From: Ruminococcus sp. UNK.MGS-30
GTDB lineage: Bacteria > Bacillota > Clostridia > Oscillospirales > Ruminococcaceae
DNA length: 64,000 nucleotides
Assembly (NCBI GenBank): GCA_000980705.1
Contig: LBCK01000006.1
Span: 11,185 to 75,184 of the forward strand
Direction of reading: 5' to 3'
The translations under genes and the position numbers were made by a program. The notes beneath the pieces are model-generated. The model worked only from the letters and a program-made list of their open reading frames with translations. It ran no database searches and had not been told where the DNA came from. Positions 1 to 8,493 of the stretch are shown here, piece after piece. Positions within the stretch are counted from its first letter, which is position 1, and every line of letters begins with the position of its first letter.

Positions 1-2460
1 TTTTTGGATGCCTGTGCATTCAGCTTGACCTGTCCGGCAACTGCCTTGTTCAGCTGAACGGCATCGGTAATGTCTACTCTGCCATCCAGGTTGACATCGC
101 CGTAAAGACTTACGGAAACATCAGCATCGCCTGTTGTCGCAGAAGTGGTGCCTGTATCTTCCGATGCGGAAGAGGTCTCTGTGGAAACCGTTGTTGTTTC
201 AGTAGTTGTTTCCGCAGAAGAAACGGTCGTTTCGGATTCTGTACTGCTTTCGCTGACCGTCGTTTCACTGGAAGAGGTTTCTGTCTCCGGTGCAGAGGTT
301 GTGGTCAGCGTTTCAGTTGTATCTGTGGTTTCGGCAGGGGTTGTGGTGGTCGTATCCGGTTTGTCGTTGTCATATTCATATACCAGAGTGACCGAGTTGT
401 ATGTTGTAGTGATGTCAGTACCGCTGGCAGCATCCTTTTCCGAGGATGCCCACCAGCTTTGCAGCTCTGCGGAGGTGTCATTGCAGAAGCCTGCGATCGT
501 CGTGGACTTTTCGTCTACAACGATGGTGTATTGATCGTCAAAGGGAATGGAGACGTTGTTGGTGTTCAGACGATACTGGAACGACTTGTTGCCCCATACC
601 TCATCCGTGCTGCCTGCCTCTACAACCTTGTTAAAGCAAAGCGCACCGCCGCCTACACACCAGCCGGAGCCGGCGTTGGAGGTTGCTGTGACATTGAGAA
701 TGACCTCTTTCAGATGCTCCTTGTCACCCAGCGGGATCATATAATTGCCATTTTGATTTTTCTCCAGGTCGCTAAAGTTGTAGGTCGTTTTCTTCACTTC
801 AATATTCGGTTCGTCCGGAATCACAACATCTGTGGTCTCATCGGCAATTACCACCTGTGCCACGGACAAAGGCGGCAGTTCCACGGTCACCTGGTTGCCT
901 GAGATATCGTTCTGCACATCCAGGATCTTGATATCACTGCTGTCCTGCGTAACTGCGTATACCACTGCGCTCTTATAATCGGTATCTGTGCCGTCCAGGG
1001 AGATGACTGCCTTTTCGGTGTTTTCCTTGTCCTTGTTGGAGACAACGGCGGTAACTTTGCCGTCGTCGCTGCCGTCAATGGATGCAAAAATGGCAGCCTT
1101 GGACAAATCCGGCGAAGAGGACTCTACCAGAGTGTCCCCGAAATCGCTGCCCTTGCCGTCGTAATTGGTATAGAGGTTGATGGCGCTTGTCACATACGGA
1201 CACTTGGAAAGCGTTCCCCAATAGGTCGCCAGATATACGCCCTGGTCTGCAAATGCACCCAGCGCCTCGGTCTCCGCAATCGCAGAAACCACCGACTTGC
1301 CTGTGTTGTCCTCGTCCGCGATATTTGCCAGATTGTATTCCGTCAGCGCCAGTTTTGTGCCGGGATAGTACTTGTCAATGGATTCCTGCATCCGGGTCAG
1401 AAACGGGAACGAGCTGCCGAACCACTGGGAAAGCCAGCTGTTTTCCTTATAGTCCGGGTCGTACAGACTTCTCGCCGCCTGTAAAATGCCGTCATCCGTG
1501 CTGCAGTCCTGCGCATAGTAATGTACATCTACAACATCCAAAAGGCGCATGCCGTTTTCTTTTTCAGCGTCAGCCATCTGCTTGAGATAATAGTCCATGT
1601 ACCAGGAATACTGACTCTTTACCGCCTCCCAGTCCGGGTCGGAGTAGTTGTCGCCGTTGCCAGCCTGGTAACACGGGAGAATGCCCCAGAAAGCCGGACC
1701 GTAGATCTCTGCGTTCGGGTCAAGACTTTTGACCACTTTAGAAAGCGCAATGGATTTCGATACCAGCTCCTGGTTGGAAACCTCGTCTTTGTGCAGCAGC
1801 GGATGTGTGTCATTCCAGAGTACCGGTTCGTTGTCCAGATTGTATCCCTGGATACCGGTAGAAGTGGTGGAGTCTCCCAGGTTTTGAATCAGATAGTTGA
1901 CATACTCATCCATGTAAACGGTATCGTCGGTCAGATCCGGTGTGTCTGATAGCGCACCGTCTTTCTGAAATGCGACCTTGTTCCAGCGGCTGGAAGGTGC
2001 AGCCTCTGAATCTGTGACCGTTCCGTTTTTGTCAGCGGCAACATATCCAGCCATCTGGAGCGTTGCCATTTTGTATCCGATGCCCTGCTCCGTGCATTCC
2101 TTGGAAAGCTGGTGTGCCTGGTATGCCGGACCGTCAGAGACATCACCCATGTGTGTGTCAGAACTGTTGACCCAGTCTTCACCGGCGTTGGAGTAGTTGG
2201 TTTCCCAGTTGTATCCGGTAAAGCGGTTTCCGCCCTGGCGGACGGCGTTTGTCTTGACGCTTTTCAGGCTGCCTGAGTTGCCGGATTCGTTTACGCCGTA
2301 GATATACGGGCTGATCGCCTTTTTCTCGCCGTCCAGCTGGATCTTCAGCTGTATGTCATAGCTGCCGGCGGCAGAGACAGATAAAATGGATGGGATCTGT
2401 GCGGCGCAGGCTGCTGCAAGAACACTTGCGGTCAGACCTGCAAGAATACGTTTCTTCATG
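1..2460 (-). CDS. GH44 endoglucanase/xyloglucanase with C-terminal CBM and dockerin (3' end off window)
   Basis: Secreted cellulosomal glycoside hydrolase. The reading frame is open from ATG 2458-2460 (RBS AAGGAGA just upstream) to the window edge, about 820 codons. Residues 1 to about 28 form a signal peptide. A GH44 domain follows: GGNRFTGYNWETN (near 75-87), the acid/base Glu in LDNEP (near 210) and the nucleophile Glu in LTEYNL (near 373). Residues about 555-700 form a beta-rich module (GSGWCVGGGALCF), in the place where ruminococcal GH44 enzymes carry CBM76. A long Thr/Ser/Glu linker comes next, then a dockerin whose first calcium-binding repeat (GDVNLDGRVDITDA) is seen before the edge. 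GH44 enzymes cleave internal beta-1,4 bonds in xyloglucan and cellulose. The GH44 call is firm. CBM76 is inferred from position and composition. Confidence 0.92.
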
Positions 2461-2513
2461 TTCAATTCTCCTTAAAACAATAAAACAATGGTGGTTTCAA
2501 AAACTTCGATATT

Positions 2514-2542
2514 ATTATAGCACACATCTTTTCAAAAATCAA
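2514..2542 (-). promoter_or_regulatory. Sigma-A promoter of the GH44 gene
   Basis: On the minus strand, TTGATT (2542-2537), a 17-bp spacer and TATAAT (2519-2514) lie about 55 bp upstream of the GH44 start. The intergenic region is divergent, with a second promoter facing right at 2642. Confidence 0.7.
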
Positions 2543-2641
2543 GTGCTTTACACAGAATATTTCTTCATATGCGCATAATTTATATGCAATTTGCAGAACA
2601 ACATCGTAACAGTATTCTGCCAAATCAGCAGGAAATTGTCC

Positions 2642-2670
2642 TTGACAAAAGAAAATTGCCGTGCTAAAAT
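2642..2670 (+). promoter_or_regulatory. Sigma-A promoter of the SGNH esterase operon
   Basis: TTGACA (2642-2647), 17-bp spacer, TAAAAT (2665-2670). The RBS AGGAGG at 2691-2696 and the ATG at 2703 follow at normal distances. Confidence 0.75.
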
Positions 2671-2702
2671 GAAACATGGAGAATTCTAACAGGAGGTTTT
2701 GT

Positions 2703-3953
2703 ATGAGAATATCAAAGCATAAGCGACTGTTCGGAGGGTTATTTGCAGTATTGACTGCGGCATCTCTTGTGGGTTGTCACGCCGATTCTGCCGACTCAGG
2801 CAGCAAAGCAGAGAAACCGGCAGAAAAACAGCCGACACTGTTCGATACCTATGTTTCCAATACTGTGATTTCAACAGGCTGTAATACAATAATCAAAAAC
2901 GCAGAGTCTGTGACTTATCGGGCATGGTTCCCGGTCGAGGCGGCAGGATCGTTTGACTATCGCTTTTATTTTTCCAATACCGTAGATTCCACCTGGGGTG
3001 ACGGCAGCGACAGCTACGTGGGAATGCCCGGCGGAAGTTACACCATTGAAAGTGCAAAGGTCTATGACGGCGGAACAGAATTTGATGCGAATGTGACACC
3101 GTCCGTTTCTGTCCCGGTGACTTTTTCTAATGGAAGTACCACAAAAGAAGTCCAGCCGGACGAAACATTCTGGAGTGATACCGTAAATATCACAATTCCG
3201 GAAGATCACTACCTTTTATGGGAGTGGACGATCAGCGGCTCCAATATCCCGGCAATCGCTATGTCCAATCTGGCATACTCCTATGCAGATCATGGGGATG
3301 GAAAAGGTTTTCTCTATACCAATGAGATTCCGGTGCCGCAGCTGGTGGGCTGTGACCGGGAAGTCTCCGCAAGAATCGTGACCCTGGGTGACTCAGTTAC
3401 ACAGGGCTGCCAGACAACAGAATTTGCACAGCAGTTCTGGGCGGCACAGCTGTTGGATCAGCTGGGAGCGGAGGATTACAGCCTGTGGAATCTGGGCATC
3501 GGCTATGCCCGTGCCTCGGACTGTGCCAAGGACGAAGACTGGCTGAACCGTGCGATTGCAGGCGCAGATGTGATTACAGTTGCGTTTGGAACAAACGATA
3601 TTATCAGCGGTCCTTACGGCGGAAATGGTCACGCCACGGCGGATGAGATGGAGAACGATGTCCGGAAGATCACGCAAAAGTGTACCGATTCCGGCATAAA
3701 AACGATTCTGTGGAATTCGCCGCCGTTTGATCTGACTCCGGAACTGGAAGAGATCCGGACAGCCTATAATCAGAAGGTGGAAGGCATTGCAGACGATTGC
3801 GGCGCATCCTATTTTGACGTTGCTGCACTTCTGGCAGACCCGTCAGATGCGGCAAAAACGGTCTATGGACAGCATCCGAATGATGAAGGCGGAACGGTAA
3901 TTGCGGACGCATTGGTGAAAGTTGTCCGTGAAATAGAAAAAACATCAGAGTGA
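2703..3953 (+). CDS. SGNH/GDSL-family esterase lipoprotein
   Basis: Predicted carbohydrate or lipid esterase anchored on the outside of the membrane. An in-frame ATG at 2676 precedes the Shine-Dalgarno. ATG 2703 is chosen because AGGAGG sits 6 bp before it and the protein then opens with a lipoprotein signal (LVGC, acylated Cys near residue 25). Residues about 45-205 look like a beta-sandwich. The SGNH domain follows with LGDSVTQG (block I Ser near 230), FGTND (block III, near 296) and GQHPND (block V His, near 390). A beta-sandwich before an SGNH domain recalls CE2 acetyl esterases, but family membership is inference. There is no dockerin, unlike the next gene, which starts 14 bp downstream and probably shares the transcript. 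Deacetylation of hemicellulose would suit the setting. Confidence 0.8.
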   Translation: MRISKHKRLFGGLFAVLTAASLVGCHADSADSGSKAEKPAEKQPTLFDTYVSNTVISTGCNTIIKNAESVTYRAWFPVEAAGSFDYRFYFSNTVDSTWGDGSDSYVGMPGGSYTIESAKVYDGGTEFDANVTPSVSVPVTFSNGSTTKEVQPDETFWSDTVNITIPEDHYLLWEWTISGSNIPAIAMSNLAYSYADHGDGKGFLYTNEIPVPQLVGCDREVSARIVTLGDSVTQGCQTTEFAQQFWAAQLLDQLGAEDYSLWNLGIGYARASDCAKDEDWLNRAIAGADVITVAFGTNDIISGPYGGNGHATADEMENDVRKITQKCTDSGIKTILWNSPPFDLTPELEEIRTAYNQKVEGIADDCGASYFDVAALLADPSDAAKTVYGQHPNDEGGTVIADALVKVVREIEKTSE

Positions 3954-3967
3954 AAGGTTGATTCAGA

Positions 3968-5275
3968 ATGAAACGAAGACTCACAGCAATCATTGCCGGG
4001 CTTTGCATCGCAGCACTTCCGGTGGGGAAGTGCGCCGCAAATGTGCTTCCGTCTGACACAGCGGACATCGTGTCAGCGGCAGAACCGGTGCGCATCCTGG
4101 CGATGGGCGATTCCATCACACATGGCTATATCAACGGAGACAACGGCTACCGCAAATATCTCTGTTACCAGCTCCAGCAGCAGGGCTTTACGGACTTTGA
4201 TATGGTCGGACCGAACAACAACTGGACAGATTCTGTCTCCTACACCACCGCAGACGGCGTAACGTTTGAATATGACCCGGCACACGCCGGATACAGCGGA
4301 TATGCAATCCAGGCGTATTCCGGCAGACAGGGACTGTACGAAACGGTGTTTGACACGACCTATACCAACGGAGATGTCTCCGGAAATATGATGGAGGCAT
4401 ATGATCCGGATATCGTTTTGCTGCAAATCGGCACCAACGATCTTTTGGACAATCACAATGACGGCATCACAGACCGCCTGGAAACCATGGTGGACAAACT
4501 GCTGGACAGCATGGACGACCAGGATATGCTTTTCGTGGCATCTGTGCCGGATATCGACGTTTCTGTCCGGTATGACTGGCTCTGGGCATATCAGTCCTCC
4601 GGCATTACCTATGACTCTGATCCGGAAGGCTTCACAGCGCTGGTACAGCAGAGTGTAGACAACTACAATGCTTCGGTAAAGGAACTGGTGGAAAAAAAGC
4701 AGGCAGACGGAAAACAAATCCGCTTTGCAGATATCAACAGCGTTGTCGATATGAAAACCGGCTTGGAGGACGGCGTACATCCGAACGAAACGGGTTATGC
4801 CTGCATGGGCAAATACTGGTCTGAACAGCTGCTTTCTTATCTGAACCAGACACCGATCGAACCGACACCCGGCTCCACCACAGCAACAGTCACAACCACT
4901 ACAACAGAGACAACCACCTCTGTTACTGCATCTTCTGAAACAGAGACCACAACTGCGGAAAGTACATCCATTACAGAAACAGAAACAAGTGAAACTGTTT
5001 CAGATACAACAGAAACTACAACAATTTCCAGCTCTGAGAGCAGCACAGAAACTGCCACCTCCCAGCAACCCCAGCCAATCAAGGGTGATGTGACACTGGA
5101 TGGAACTGTGAATGTTGCAGATGTCGTTCGGCTTTGCCGCTATCTGGTGCATGGTGAAGGCATTTCGAAAACTGCCTATGAATGTGCAGATGTCACCGAG
5201 GACGGCATTGTGAACGGATTTGATCTGACACTGTTGCGGCAGATGCTGGTTGCAGTGGGAGGACAGGAGCAGTGA
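3968..5275 (+). CDS. CE3-type acetylxylan esterase with dockerin
   Basis: Secreted cellulosomal esterase likely removing acetyl groups from xylan. It is 435 residues long. A signal peptide covers the first 25-37 residues. The SGNH domain shows MGDSITHG (nucleophile Ser near 48), QIGTND (near 155) and DGVHPNETG (catalytic Asp/His near 270), the CE3 pattern. A Thr/Ser/Glu linker covers about 300-370, and a type I dockerin ends the protein with two calcium-loop helices (GDVTLDGTVNVADV and ADVTEDGIVNGFD). The stop overlaps the GTG start of the downstream HAD gene (GTGA), so the two are probably translationally coupled. Confidence 0.9.
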   Translation: MKRRLTAIIAGLCIAALPVGKCAANVLPSDTADIVSAAEPVRILAMGDSITHGYINGDNGYRKYLCYQLQQQGFTDFDMVGPNNNWTDSVSYTTADGVTFEYDPAHAGYSGYAIQAYSGRQGLYETVFDTTYTNGDVSGNMMEAYDPDIVLLQIGTNDLLDNHNDGITDRLETMVDKLLDSMDDQDMLFVASVPDIDVSVRYDWLWAYQSSGITYDSDPEGFTALVQQSVDNYNASVKELVEKKQADGKQIRFADINSVVDMKTGLEDGVHPNETGYACMGKYWSEQLLSYLNQTPIEPTPGSTTATVTTTTTETTTSVTASSETETTTAESTSITETETSETVSDTTETTTISSSESSTETATSQQPQPIKGDVTLDGTVNVADVVRLCRYLVHGEGISKTAYECADVTEDGIVNGFDLTLLRQMLVAVGGQEQ

Positions 5276-5958
5276 AGAAAATCCGTGGCTTGATCTTTGA
5301 TATGGATGGCACACTGCTGGATACGGAAAAAATCTATTTCCAGTGCTGGCTGCAAAGTGCAAAGGAACTGGGCTTTCCCATGTCAGAAGAGGCGGCGCTG
5401 CACGTGCGGAGCTGCTGTGCGGCTCATGCAGAACCATACTTCCGTCAGCTGTACGGAACAGATTTTGACTATTATAAGGTGCGTGACCGCCGCCGGGAAT
5501 TGGTTTCCCAGTACATTGCGGCGCATGGTGTGGAGCAAAAGCCCGGCATTGCTGCACTGCTGGAATTCTGCAAGCAAGCCGGACTCGCCTATGCGGTTGC
5601 AACTGCAACTTCGCAGGAACTGGCAAGAGAGCGGCTGGCGCTTGCCGGACTGGACGGGATGTTCCCGGACATCGTCGGCGGTGACCAGGTAAAACACGGC
5701 AAACCAGATCCGGATATCTACGTGATTGCTGCAAAGACGCTGGGGATTCCGCCGGAGGAATGTGTTGCCGTCGAGGATTCTCCCAATGGCATAGCGGCAG
5801 GTCTGGACGCCGGATGCAATGTCATCCTGGTTCCGGATCTGACACCGCCCGAACCGGGAGATAGGGAACGCCTATTTGGTATTGCAGAAAATCTGGAAGA
5901 AGTGACAGAACTCTTGAAACCTGTTTGTCATCGGAGAGGAGAAGATAAAAATGCGTAA
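5272..5958 (+). CDS. HAD-family hydrolase, beta-phosphoglucomutase-like
   Basis: Cytoplasmic HAD phosphatase or mutase of 228 residues. The GTG start overlaps the upstream stop and is preceded by GGAGGACAGGAG. Motif I is FDMDGTLLDTE (catalytic Asp near 9-11). The helical cap is subtype I. Motif II is ATATSQE, motif III KHGKPDPDIY and motif IV VEDSPNG. The KHGKPDPD and EDSPNG signatures are typical of the beta-phosphoglucomutase/phosphatase group. The substrate cannot be told from sequence. The position after polysaccharide esterases hints at sugar phosphates. Confidence 0.85.
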   Translation: MKKIRGLIFDMDGTLLDTEKIYFQCWLQSAKELGFPMSEEAALHVRSCCAAHAEPYFRQLYGTDFDYYKVRDRRRELVSQYIAAHGVEQKPGIAALLEFCKQAGLAYAVATATSQELARERLALAGLDGMFPDIVGGDQVKHGKPDPDIYVIAAKTLGIPPEECVAVEDSPNGIAAGLDAGCNVILVPDLTPPEPGDRERLFGIAENLEEVTELLKPVCHRRGEDKNA

Positions 5959-6208
5959 AGATCCGGCATCAGAAGTTTATGACGTTCCGCAGTACAGCTA
6001 TTTCGAATTCGGAAACAATTTTACCGGGAGCTATGGAAAACTCAGCTATAAGATCACACCGGGTGAGGACTTCACCGTGCAGATCTGGCACAGCCGGCTC
6101 TGTTCTGACCTGGCAGAAATGGAAGAGGAACAGAAGTTCCCCATGACCAAAGACGGATTCCATGAAATGCTGCGCTGGCTGGAAACCAAAGCGCCGACTG
6201 GAAAATAA
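5951..6208 (+). CDS. Small conserved hypothetical protein
   Basis: An 85-residue protein overlapping the end of the HAD gene by 8 bp, with a strong RBS (GGAGAGGAG) inside that gene. It has no signal peptide or membrane segment. The N-terminal half is aromatic and beta-rich (YSYFEFGNNF) and the C-terminus is charged (EMEEEQKF). It is followed at once by a terminator, so it closes the operon. Function not recognised. Confidence 0.7.
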   Translation: MRKDPASEVYDVPQYSYFEFGNNFTGSYGKLSYKITPGEDFTVQIWHSRLCSDLAEMEEEQKFPMTKDGFHEMLRWLETKAPTGK

Positions 6209-6214
6209 AAATAC

Positions 6215-6255
6215 AAAAAGCCATTTCCGGGAATCAAAACCGGAAATGGCTTTTT
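6215..6255. terminator. Bidirectional intrinsic terminator
   Basis: A 16-bp near-perfect stem (AAAAAGCCATTTCCGG with its complement) around a 9-nt loop, flanked by A and T runs. It serves the rightward operon ending at 6208 and the leftward gene ending at 6271. Confidence 0.9.
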
Positions 6256-6270
6256 GATTGAAGAGAGATT

Positions 6271-7137
6271 CTAAGAAAAGAGCGACAATTGCTGCGTTTT
6301 CTCCGGAAATTCCCGCAGATAGTGAAAGATTTGTTCCGGCTCGTGCAGGACACCGTGTCGGCGGCATTCCTCGTGGAAAATAGACATGAGGTTTCGCTGA
6401 TTGGGGCTGCTGCATTCATAAGCGTTTCCAAAGGAACGGATGTACTGCTGTTTCATGCCAGGGAAGTACTTGTCCAGCTGGGCGTAAAAATATTCTCGGT
6501 CACCCTCCCGGAGCGTTACGCCCATTCCAAAGCACAGAATGCCTTTGACGCCAGCATCAAAGCAATATTCCAGAATGCCACGCAAATTTTGTTCCGTATC
6601 GTTGAGGAAGGGGAGAATCGGCGAGAGCCAGACAACCGTGGGAATATGCCGGCTCTGCATGACTTTCAGCGCATGATACCGCTGCCTGGTGGTGCAGACG
6701 TGCGGTTCTAAAATGCGGCAGAGTTTTTCATCATATGTAGTAAGCGTCATTTGCACAACGCACTTGGCGTTCTCTTGAATACGGCAAAGCAAGTCCACAT
6801 CTCGCAAAATCCGGTCAGACTTTGTCAGAATACTCAGTCCAAAGCCGTATTTTTCGATGATCTCCAGACAGCGCCGTGTCAGCCGCAGCTGTTCTTCCAG
6901 ATGCAGATAAGGGTCGCACATAGAGCCAGTGCCGATCATGCAGAGCTGGCGCTTTTTTCGCAGAGCCTCTTCCAGGAGCATGGGCGCATTTCCCTTTACA
7001 GCAATATCCTCGAAGTCGTGTGACATCTGATAACAGGAAGAACGGCTGTCGCAGTAAATGCAGCCGTGGGTGCAGCCACGATAGAGGTTCATGCCGTTTC
7101 CGGCAGATAAAATGCTTTTGGCTTGTATCAGGTGCAT
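6271..7137 (-). CDS. Radical SAM protein, SPL-related
   Basis: Iron-sulfur enzyme of 288 residues. The cluster motif is C22-x3-C26-x2-C29 (GCTHGCIYC), preceded by GMNLYRG, the pattern of the spore photoproduct lyase-like/Rv2578c group. TGSMCDPY and the radical-SAM barrel follow. The ATG at 7137 overlaps the end of the upstream methyltransferase by 10 bp, so the two are co-transcribed. Genes of this group often have unknown substrates. Repair of DNA is possible but not shown. Confidence 0.8.
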   Translation of the reverse strand: MHLIQAKSILSAGNGMNLYRGCTHGCIYCDSRSSCYQMSHDFEDIAVKGNAPMLLEEALRKKRQLCMIGTGSMCDPYLHLEEQLRLTRRCLEIIEKYGFGLSILTKSDRILRDVDLLCRIQENAKCVVQMTLTTYDEKLCRILEPHVCTTRQRYHALKVMQSRHIPTVVWLSPILPFLNDTEQNLRGILEYCFDAGVKGILCFGMGVTLREGDREYFYAQLDKYFPGMKQQYIRSFGNAYECSSPNQRNLMSIFHEECRRHGVLHEPEQIFHYLREFPEKTQQLSLFS

Positions 7138-7925
7138 GGCGTGTGTTCTTTCTTTGTCAGTTCCGCAATTGCCGCATAGTGCTTTACCGTGAATGCTTCC
7201 GGGGCAATTGTGCGCAGCAGCTGAAGATGTTCCTTTTCCCAGGCGGCGATCTCTTCCGGAGAGAGCGTAGCGCCGATGCCACGGCAGGCCTTCATTCTGC
7301 CGTTCCAGCTGTCACGGGTAAACGGCACATCCAGAAGGTATTCCTCGTGATAGGTTAGGTCGAAGTATTCCAGCAGTTCCGGTGCAACTGCAATGGGGTG
7401 CATGGTTTCTCCTGCGCCGCTCCACTTTGGATTGTACTGCAAAACCAGATTTTCACTTGCCGCAGCGATCTTGTCCTCATAAGGCAGCCATTCCATGCAC
7501 AGAAACAGCACTTTGCCATGCGGCTTGAGCAGGCGGGAAAGTACCGGTGCAATTCTGGCGTTGTCAAAATACCAGTAGCACTGGCAGGCGGTAATGCAGT
7601 CGAAAGAGCCTGCCGGTAAGTCCAGATCCTCTGCCGCAGATACGAGGTAGGCGATGTCCATTCCTGCGGAACACGCTTTTGCCTGTGCGATCTGGTTCGG
7701 CGCAATGTCGCTCCCGGTCCAGTGCGCGCCGGCGGCATATAGATTCCGTGGGAGAACACCCGTGCCTGTGCCGATGTCCAGGACCTGCTGCCCGGCTGTA
7801 CCGCAGTTCCTTTCCAGGATCTTCTCATAAAAGGCAAGGGGATAGATGTCCCGGAATTTTGCATAATCATCCGAAGTTCTTCCCCAGTCAAAGACAGTTC
7901 CGCTGTCGATGTTCTGATTCTGCAT
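7128..7925 (-). CDS. Class I SAM-dependent methyltransferase
   Basis: A 265-residue protein starting at ATG 7925, chosen for the RBS AGAAAGGAAG upstream and because longer in-frame starts run through the tRNA-Arg gene and its terminator. Motif I is VLDIGTGTGVLPR (SAM-binding glycine loop). Later motifs are DIAPNQIAQA, LDLPAGSFDCITACQCYWYF and a conserved core up to about 180. The N-terminus (FDWGRTSDDYAKFRD) is typical of the ubiE-like Methyltransf_11 group. Substrate unknown. Confidence 0.85.
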   Translation of the reverse strand: MQNQNIDSGTVFDWGRTSDDYAKFRDIYPLAFYEKILERNCGTAGQQVLDIGTGTGVLPRNLYAAGAHWTGSDIAPNQIAQAKACSAGMDIAYLVSAAEDLDLPAGSFDCITACQCYWYFDNARIAPVLSRLLKPHGKVLFLCMEWLPYEDKIAAASENLVLQYNPKWSGAGETMHPIAVAPELLEYFDLTYHEEYLLDVPFTRDSWNGRMKACRGIGATLSPEEIAAWEKEHLQLLRTIAPEAFTVKHYAAIAELTKKEHTPCT

Positions 7926-7951
7926 TTGCAAAAACTTCCTTTCTAAAAAAT

Positions 7952-7988
7952 AAAACCTACCCGGAAACAATATTTTCGGGTAGGTTTT
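7952..7988 (-). terminator. Terminator of tRNA-Arg
   Basis: A 12-bp perfect stem (AAAACCTACCCG and complement) with a 13-nt loop, just 3' of the tRNA-Arg gene and 5' of the methyltransferase RBS. Confidence 0.85.
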
Positions 7989-7992
7989 CACT

Positions 7993-8069
7993 TGGTACGC
8001 CTGATGCGATTCGAACGCACGACCTTCAGAGTCGGAGTCTGACACTCTATCCAGCTGAGCTACAGGCGC
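7993..8069 (-). tRNA. tRNA-Arg(CCG)
   Basis: A full cloverleaf on the minus strand. The acceptor is GCGCCTG paired with CAGGCGT, including G1-U72. The D-arm is GCTCAGCTGGATAGAGT, the anticodon stem TCAGA/TCTGA around CTCCGAC gives anticodon CCG, and the T-arm loop is TTCGAAT. CCA is encoded at 7995-7993. It reads Arg codon CGG. Confidence 0.95.
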
Positions 8070-8121
8070 ATCGACAACAGTGAGATGCAAAAACTTCACA
8101 CACTCATCTGACGACTTTTCT

Positions 8122-8150
8122 ATTATAGCATATCTCATCCGAAATTGCAA
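8122..8150 (-). promoter_or_regulatory. Promoter of tRNA-Arg
   Basis: Minus-strand TTGCAA (8150-8145), 17-bp spacer, TATAAT (8127-8122), about 50 bp upstream of the mature tRNA 5' end. Confidence 0.65.
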
Positions 8151-8190
8151 GAGCAGAACCCGGAATATCTGAGAAGTTCACAAAAAATTT

Positions 8191-8490
8191 TCATAGAAAA
8201 CATTCCGTCAGAACCTGCCAGGTGCAGACGGCACTATTCCATGCTGCATCCGGCAGTGCTGCGATCCACAGCCACTGCGAATCCAGCTGCGGCAGTTTCC
8301 ATTGATAGGACTGATCCGGCAAATGCAGCGCCACGGTTTCGCCGCAACAGACCAGCTGTGCCATGGCTGCCGGCTCGTGGGAAAGCCGGTTGTGTGAACG
8401 CATCTGAACCGTCAGAAATGCCCAGACAAATCCACAGAACAGCAAATAGCAGAGCAGCATGCGGAGTATCCGGGATGTCGTTCGTTTCAT
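8191..8490 (-). CDS. Small single-pass membrane protein downstream of spoIIP
   Basis: A 99-residue protein whose ATG lies 3 bp after the spoIIP stop, with RBS GCGGAGGA inside spoIIP. Residues about 10-28 form a membrane helix (MLLCYLLFCGFVWAFL). The rest is rich in Trp and Gln and probably extracytoplasmic. No family recognised. The tight coupling suggests a sporulation-linked role, which is inference. Confidence 0.6.
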   Translation of the reverse strand: MKRTTSRILRMLLCYLLFCGFVWAFLTVQMRSHNRLSHEPAAMAQLVCCGETVALHLPDQSYQWKLPQLDSQWLWIAALPDAAWNSAVCTWQVLTECFL

Positions 8491-8493
8491 GTA

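Noticed and set aside
145..534. Val/Ser-rich frame on the plus strand
   Set aside because: Antisense of the Thr/Ser linker of the GH44 enzyme; low complexity.
7926..8150. N-terminal extension of the methyltransferase up to a start at 8150
   Set aside because: The extension is a translation of the tRNA-Arg gene and its terminator; the true ATG with RBS is at 7925.
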